A stretch of 8,658 bases of DNA from Candidatus Uhrbacteria bacterium (GTDB lineage: Bacteria > Patescibacteriota > Patescibacteriia > UBA9934). This document shows positions 6,023-8,658 of the stretch, one piece after another. Location of the stretch: assembly GCA_903891735.1 (NCBI GenBank), contig CAITFQ010000002.1:1-8658 (forward strand). Reading direction: 5' to 3'. Made by a program: the position numbers and the translations under genes. The number at the start of each line of letters is the position of its first letter. Within the stretch, counting starts at the first letter, position 1. The notes beneath the pieces are model-generated. The model had not been told where the DNA came from, ran no database searches, and saw nothing but the letters and a program-made list of their open reading frames with translations.

Positions 6023-6814
6023 ATGCTTGTCTTTGCTGCTCACGTACCGAATTCACCATTGCTCATGGCTTCAATCGCTGGTGACAGGGTTGGTGCAATC
6101 AGCAAAACCCATGAAGCGCTCGAGCTGCTAGCTGGCCATCTGTACGCCGCCAAACCCGACACCATCGTCATCATCGCAGATCTGCCCACCCGTTACGCCG
6201 ACGCCTTCTCACTCTCCGTCAGCGACCCCTTCGTGGCCGATCTAAGCGAGGTTGGCGACTTGGGCTACCATCAACAATACCACCCCGATTTTCACCTCAT
6301 CGACTCTCTGCAGCGCGAACTCCGTAAACTCGACGAACCTGTTTCGCTCAGCACGGATCCGCATTTAAATTTCACCGCTGCCATACCGCTACACATCCTC
6401 GCCGAGCATTTGCCGAACCTAAAAATTGTTCCACTAAGCCCATCAGATCTCACCCCTAAAGATCACTTCGTTTTCGGTCAATCACTCAAACACGCCTTAA
6501 GCGCCAGCAACAAACGCCTTGCCGTCATCTCCACTGGTGATCTGTCCCACACTCTCACTAGCTTTGCCCCTGGCGGTTACGACGTCGCCGGTGCCAGTTA
6601 CGACGACACTCTCCTCACCCTCCTTGAAGAACACAATGTTGTTGGCCTCCTCGGTCTCGAAGAGAAACTTCGTCATGCTGCCCAAGAGTCAGCCTACTTC
6701 AAGCTCCTCATTCTGCTCGGCGTTTTGGACGGTATGCCAGTCAGCACCAATCTGCTAAGCTACGAATACCCCTTCGGCGTCGGCCTCGCCGTCCTCCAGT
6801 TTAACTTAGAGTAG
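6023..6814 (+). CDS. LigB/MEMO-like (class III extradiol dioxygenase fold) protein, metal site altered
   Basis: The protein has 263 residues and belongs to the superfamily that includes class III extradiol ring-cleavage dioxygenases and AmmeMemoRadiSam protein B (MEMO). Supporting blocks are the N-terminus MLVFAAHVPNSPLL, VIIADLPTRYADAF (49-62), the strong STGDLSH (170-176), and the C-terminal SYEYPFGVGLAV (246-257). From my knowledge of the family, the first two blocks normally read PHPP and SPHG, supplying two metal-ligand histidines. Here those positions are N10 and L54. H176 and E248 remain, and H7 is a nearby extra histidine. It may therefore bind metal differently or have lost catalysis; substrate is unknown. 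It begins one base after the previous stop, so co-transcription is very likely. No partner radical-SAM or AMMECR1 gene is visible here. Confidence 0.75.
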   Translation: MLVFAAHVPNSPLLMASIAGDRVGAISKTHEALELLAGHLYAAKPDTIVIIADLPTRYADAFSLSVSDPFVADLSEVGDLGYHQQYHPDFHLIDSLQRELRKLDEPVSLSTDPHLNFTAAIPLHILAEHLPNLKIVPLSPSDLTPKDHFVFGQSLKHALSASNKRLAVISTGDLSHTLTSFAPGGYDVAGASYDDTLLTLLEEHNVVGLLGLEEKLRHAAQESAYFKLLILLGVLDGMPVSTNLLSYEYPFGVGLAVLQFNLE

Positions 6815-6816
6815 TT

Positions 6817-6836
6817 CCCCTCCAGGTATGGAGGGG
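6817..6836 (+). repeat. short palindromic repeat between the LigB-like gene and priA
   Basis: CCCCTCCA (6817-6824) and TGGAGGGG (6829-6836) form a perfect 8-bp stem with a GGTA loop. A G-rich tail (CTAGGGGAGG) follows, and then a second copy of GAGGGGCT (6831-6838 and 6856-6863). The look is that of REP-like intergenic repeats, which I recall as C- and G-rich hairpins scattered in several phyla. It lacks a T-run, so it is not a classical terminator. Its copy number in the genome cannot be seen here. Confidence 0.6.
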
Positions 6837-6855
6837 CTAGGGGAGGCTGCAAATT

Positions 6856-6861
6856 GAGGGG
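6856..6861 (+). promoter_or_regulatory. ribosome binding site of priA
   Basis: GAGGGG lies four bases before ATG 6866 and is the clearest Shine-Dalgarno-like site in the window. It supports this start. It is also part of the second copy of GAGGGGCT. The CCCCTC at 6817-6822 could pair either with it or with the copy at 6831-6836. Confidence 0.55.
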
Positions 6862-6865
6862 CTGT

Positions 6866-8658
6866 ATGTATTTACGCGTTTTTCCCATCCTACGCCTACC
6901 TCGCAGGTTCGGCGTTTTCGATTATGAATTACCGCCCGGCTTACAAGCTGACGTGGGCGATTTAGTGCACGTCCCCTTTCATAATCGGCAAATCCTCGCC
7001 GTCGTCGCCGCTGTCACCGACACCACGCTCGTCCGCAGCAAAATCGCCCAAGTCACCGACGTCGCCTTCCCCTCAGCCTTAAGCCCCAGTGACGTCACTC
7101 GCCTAGTGAACTTAGCCAAATCGATTGCCCAATCAGCATCGACTATTTTTTTATCCACTTTCGGCACGCTCAAAAACGAACAATCCGCCCCTCGTCTAGT
7201 GTCGTCAAATAACAGATCACTAACCCTACCTCGCGACACAGTCGAACACTTACAAAAAATCATTGAGAGCCTGAGCCTTGTAGGAGTGAGGAGTGGTCAG
7301 GCAGCTCCTGCGCCAAGCGAAAGTCGGCCCTGTAACGGCCCCCGAGTTGGACGAGGTGAGCCAGCCGTTACGGTTGACGACTTGCAGCGCGAAGCAGGAC
7401 TACCTGACCACTCCGAACGAACTACCTGTCAGCTCAGCACCGAAGGCTCTTTTGCTTTGACGAAACTCCTGCGCGCCAAAATCGGTCAGCAACTTCTCAT
7501 CATCATGCCACGAGAACGCGACGTCGAATTACTCGCCAAACTCATCAACCTCGGCCCGAGCTGCGCCGTCCTGCACGGCCACACCAAACCATATGAACGC
7601 GAAAAAATCATTCACGCCTGGCGCTCAGGTAAATTGCAAACCCTCATTGGCACGCTTCAAGCTACCCTTTTACCAGCCCACAAAATCGACGCTGTCGTCG
7701 TCCTAAACACCGGCACCGAAGATCATTTCAGCAATCGCCGTAATCCCCGCCTCGATAATCGATTAGCCGCGGAGTATCAAGCCCGCCAGCACCAAGCCCT
7801 CTTCATCACCACGGACTTTTTGCCGCGCCCCGAAGAAATCGCCTCTACCCCGCTACCCAGCTACGCCCCTACGCCCCTTGATGTAAAAATTATCGATTTA
7901 CGCTCACCTGAAGAACAAACCCCCACACCATTGCTATCCGAATCTCTCCTCGCCGCCATAAATACCGCTTTACAGAGCCAAAAAAAGGTGCTACTTTTCT
8001 ACAACCGCAAAGGCGTTGCCAAGCGTGTTCAGTGCGGCAATTGCAGCTGTTTGGTCGTTTGCCCCACCTGCGGCAATATCCCGGCCATTAGGCCGCCTAT
8101 GGCTCACTGCCAGCGTTGCGGCCACGTCTTCGCCATTCCGACCGCTTGCGGCAACTGCACGCACGGTAAGTTGAGTCTCAAAGGCATCGGCAACGCCCAT
8201 CTAGAAAAAGCCCTCGTCGCCCTCTTTCCTGGCGTCACCGTCGGCCGCGTCGAAAAAAATCATGTCGAAGGTTTGCAAGCGCAAATCCAGCTCGTCACCG
8301 AATATTTCTTCTCGAGCCTGGTCCAACCCTTTGCGTCGAAGGAGTATGGCTTAGTCGCCGACTTGGCCGCTGATCTTTCCCTCAACCCCGAAAACTTCCG
8401 CGCCGAAGAAGAAACTGCGCGCAAACTTCATCGACTAGTCAACTTCGGCCAACAGCAACACGCCAACGTCCTCGTCCAAACCTGGCTGCCTGATCTCATC
8501 GACTCCATGCGTAACGGCGAAGCCTGGTTAGCCTCCGAAGTAACAACGCGCCAAAGCTACAACCTATCGCCATTCTCAGCTCAAATCACCGTCCGCCACG
8601 CTGCCGCCGACGCTTTAACCGCCATCACAGGTCAGCCCTTCGTCGACGTCCCCGAAGA
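6866..8658 (+). CDS. priA: PriA-like primosomal protein N', helicase motifs lost; 3' end outside window
   Basis: I translated this frame by hand: it is open for 597 codons to the window edge. PriA binds stalled forks and reloads the replicative helicase. The N-terminus fits the 3'-end-binding domain (FDYELPPG 18-25, VPFHNRQ 36-42). The zinc module is complete: cysteine pairs 390/393, 399/402, 415/418 and 428/431, preceded by LLFYNRKG and followed by an LFPG block. The ATPase is not: the Walker A region reads TEGSFALTK (192-200) instead of TGSGKT, the DEEH position reads TEDH (284-287), and the motif III region and the GTQ...KGH and QVAGRAGR blocks have no recognisable counterpart. It resembles the degenerate PriA known in actinobacteria, probably a structural primosome protein without helicase activity. 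Residues about 142-183 come from an in-frame palindromic stretch. The start is set by the GAGGGG site and the family N-terminus. Confidence 0.85.
   Translation, partial: MYLRVFPILRLPRRFGVFDYELPPGLQADVGDLVHVPFHNRQILAVVAAVTDTTLVRSKIAQVTDVAFPSALSPSDVTRLVNLAKSIAQSASTIFLSTFGTLKNEQSAPRLVSSNNRSLTLPRDTVEHLQKIIESLSLVGVRSGQAAPAPSESRPCNGPRVGRGEPAVTVDDLQREAGLPDHSERTTCQLSTEGSFALTKLLRAKIGQQLLIIMPRERDVELLAKLINLGPSCAVLHGHTKPYEREKIIHAWRSGKLQTLIGTLQATLLPAHKIDAVVVLNTGTEDHFSNRRNPRLDNRLAAEYQARQHQALFITTDFLPRPEEIASTPLPSYAPTPLDVKIIDLRSPEEQTPTPLLSESLLAAINTALQSQKKVLLFYNRKGVAKRVQCGNCSCLVVCPTCGNIPAIRPPMAHCQRCGHVFAIPTACGNCTHGKLSLKGIGNAHLEKALVALFPGVTVGRVEKNHVEGLQAQIQLVTEYFFSSLVQPFASKEYGLVADLAADLSLNPENFRAEEETARKLHRLVNFGQQQHANVLVQTWLPDLIDSMRNGEAWLASEVTTRQSYNLSPFSAQITVRHAAADALTAITGQPFVDVPE
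7290..7414 (+). repeat. large imperfect palindrome inside priA, possible inserted palindromic element
   Basis: The outer arms GGAGTGGTCAGG (7290-7301) and CCTGACCACTCC (7403-7414) are perfect over 12 bp. Inside follow CCTGC/GCAGG (7307-7311 with 7394-7398), AAGTCG/CGACTT (7321-7326 with 7378-7383) and a 10-bp stem with one G-U-type pair (7330-7339 with 7364-7373), closing on a 24-base loop. A further outer pair GAGCCTT/AAGGCTC (7273-7279 with 7443-7449) may extend it. The reading frame stays open throughout. By eye, 7261-7380 has about 31 C and 43 G, against about 28 C and 12 G in a typical 60 bases of the neighbouring gene. That fits foreign or palindromic origin. Confidence 0.7.

Noticed and set aside
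6817..6836. Rho-independent terminator after the LigB-like gene
   Set aside because: The stem is strong, but what follows is CTAGGGGAGG, not a run of T.
6979..7263. Minus-strand open frame of 94 codons under the 5' part of priA
   Set aside because: The plus strand has a continuous frame with recognisable PriA features; the antisense product shows no domain.
7261..7440. priA as a broken gene because of the palindrome
   Set aside because: Codon-by-codon reading shows no stop or frameshift through the stretch, and PriA features resume in the same frame.

Overview
The window looks like chromosome from a member of the Candidate Phyla Radiation (Patescibacteria). That assignment is inferred from gene content and style, not from a marker gene. 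The genes are compact and nearly touching. Two promoters lie so close to the start codon that the mRNAs would be almost leaderless. PriA is present but has lost its helicase motifs. There is also a secreted protein of a type I associate with these lineages. TGA, TAA and TAG are all used as ordinary stops. The + strand is C-rich and G-poor almost throughout, whichever strand is coding.

Left end (minus strand): a small four-helix membrane protein of VanZ/DUF2238-like appearance overlaps a WecG/TagA/CpsF glycosyltransferase by an ATGA. Both read from a good promoter at about 1235-1263. A further gene may start at position 5 and leave the window. Back to back with that promoter is a plus-strand promoter carrying a perfect CIRCE operator (1281-1307). 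It drives a Hsp100 gene (clpB) through a leader of about 150 nt that holds a small hairpin and two tiny ORFs.

Middle: clpB meets the minus-strand inorganic pyrophosphatase gene tail to tail, with an 11-bp overlap. The ppa promoter and the promoter of the next plus-strand gene overlap in about 50 bp.

Right half (plus strand): a probable operon of three genes. The first encodes an exported protein with a lysozyme-like N-terminal domain and four C-terminal repeats. The second, one base later, encodes a LigB/MEMO-like protein whose usual metal-binding histidines are replaced. The third, after a short palindromic repeat, is a priA-like gene that runs off the window.

Two observations stand out. 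First, priA contains an imperfect palindrome of about 125 bp (7290-7414) inside the reading frame, with base composition unlike its surroundings, as if a palindromic element had been inserted in frame. Second, the Hsp100 protein combines a full ClpB-type middle domain with a Leu-Gly-Phe tripeptide where ClpA/ClpC carry their ClpP-binding loop. No tRNA, rRNA, CRISPR array, transposase gene or convincing Rho-independent terminator was seen. No gene-free stretch exceeds 300 bases.
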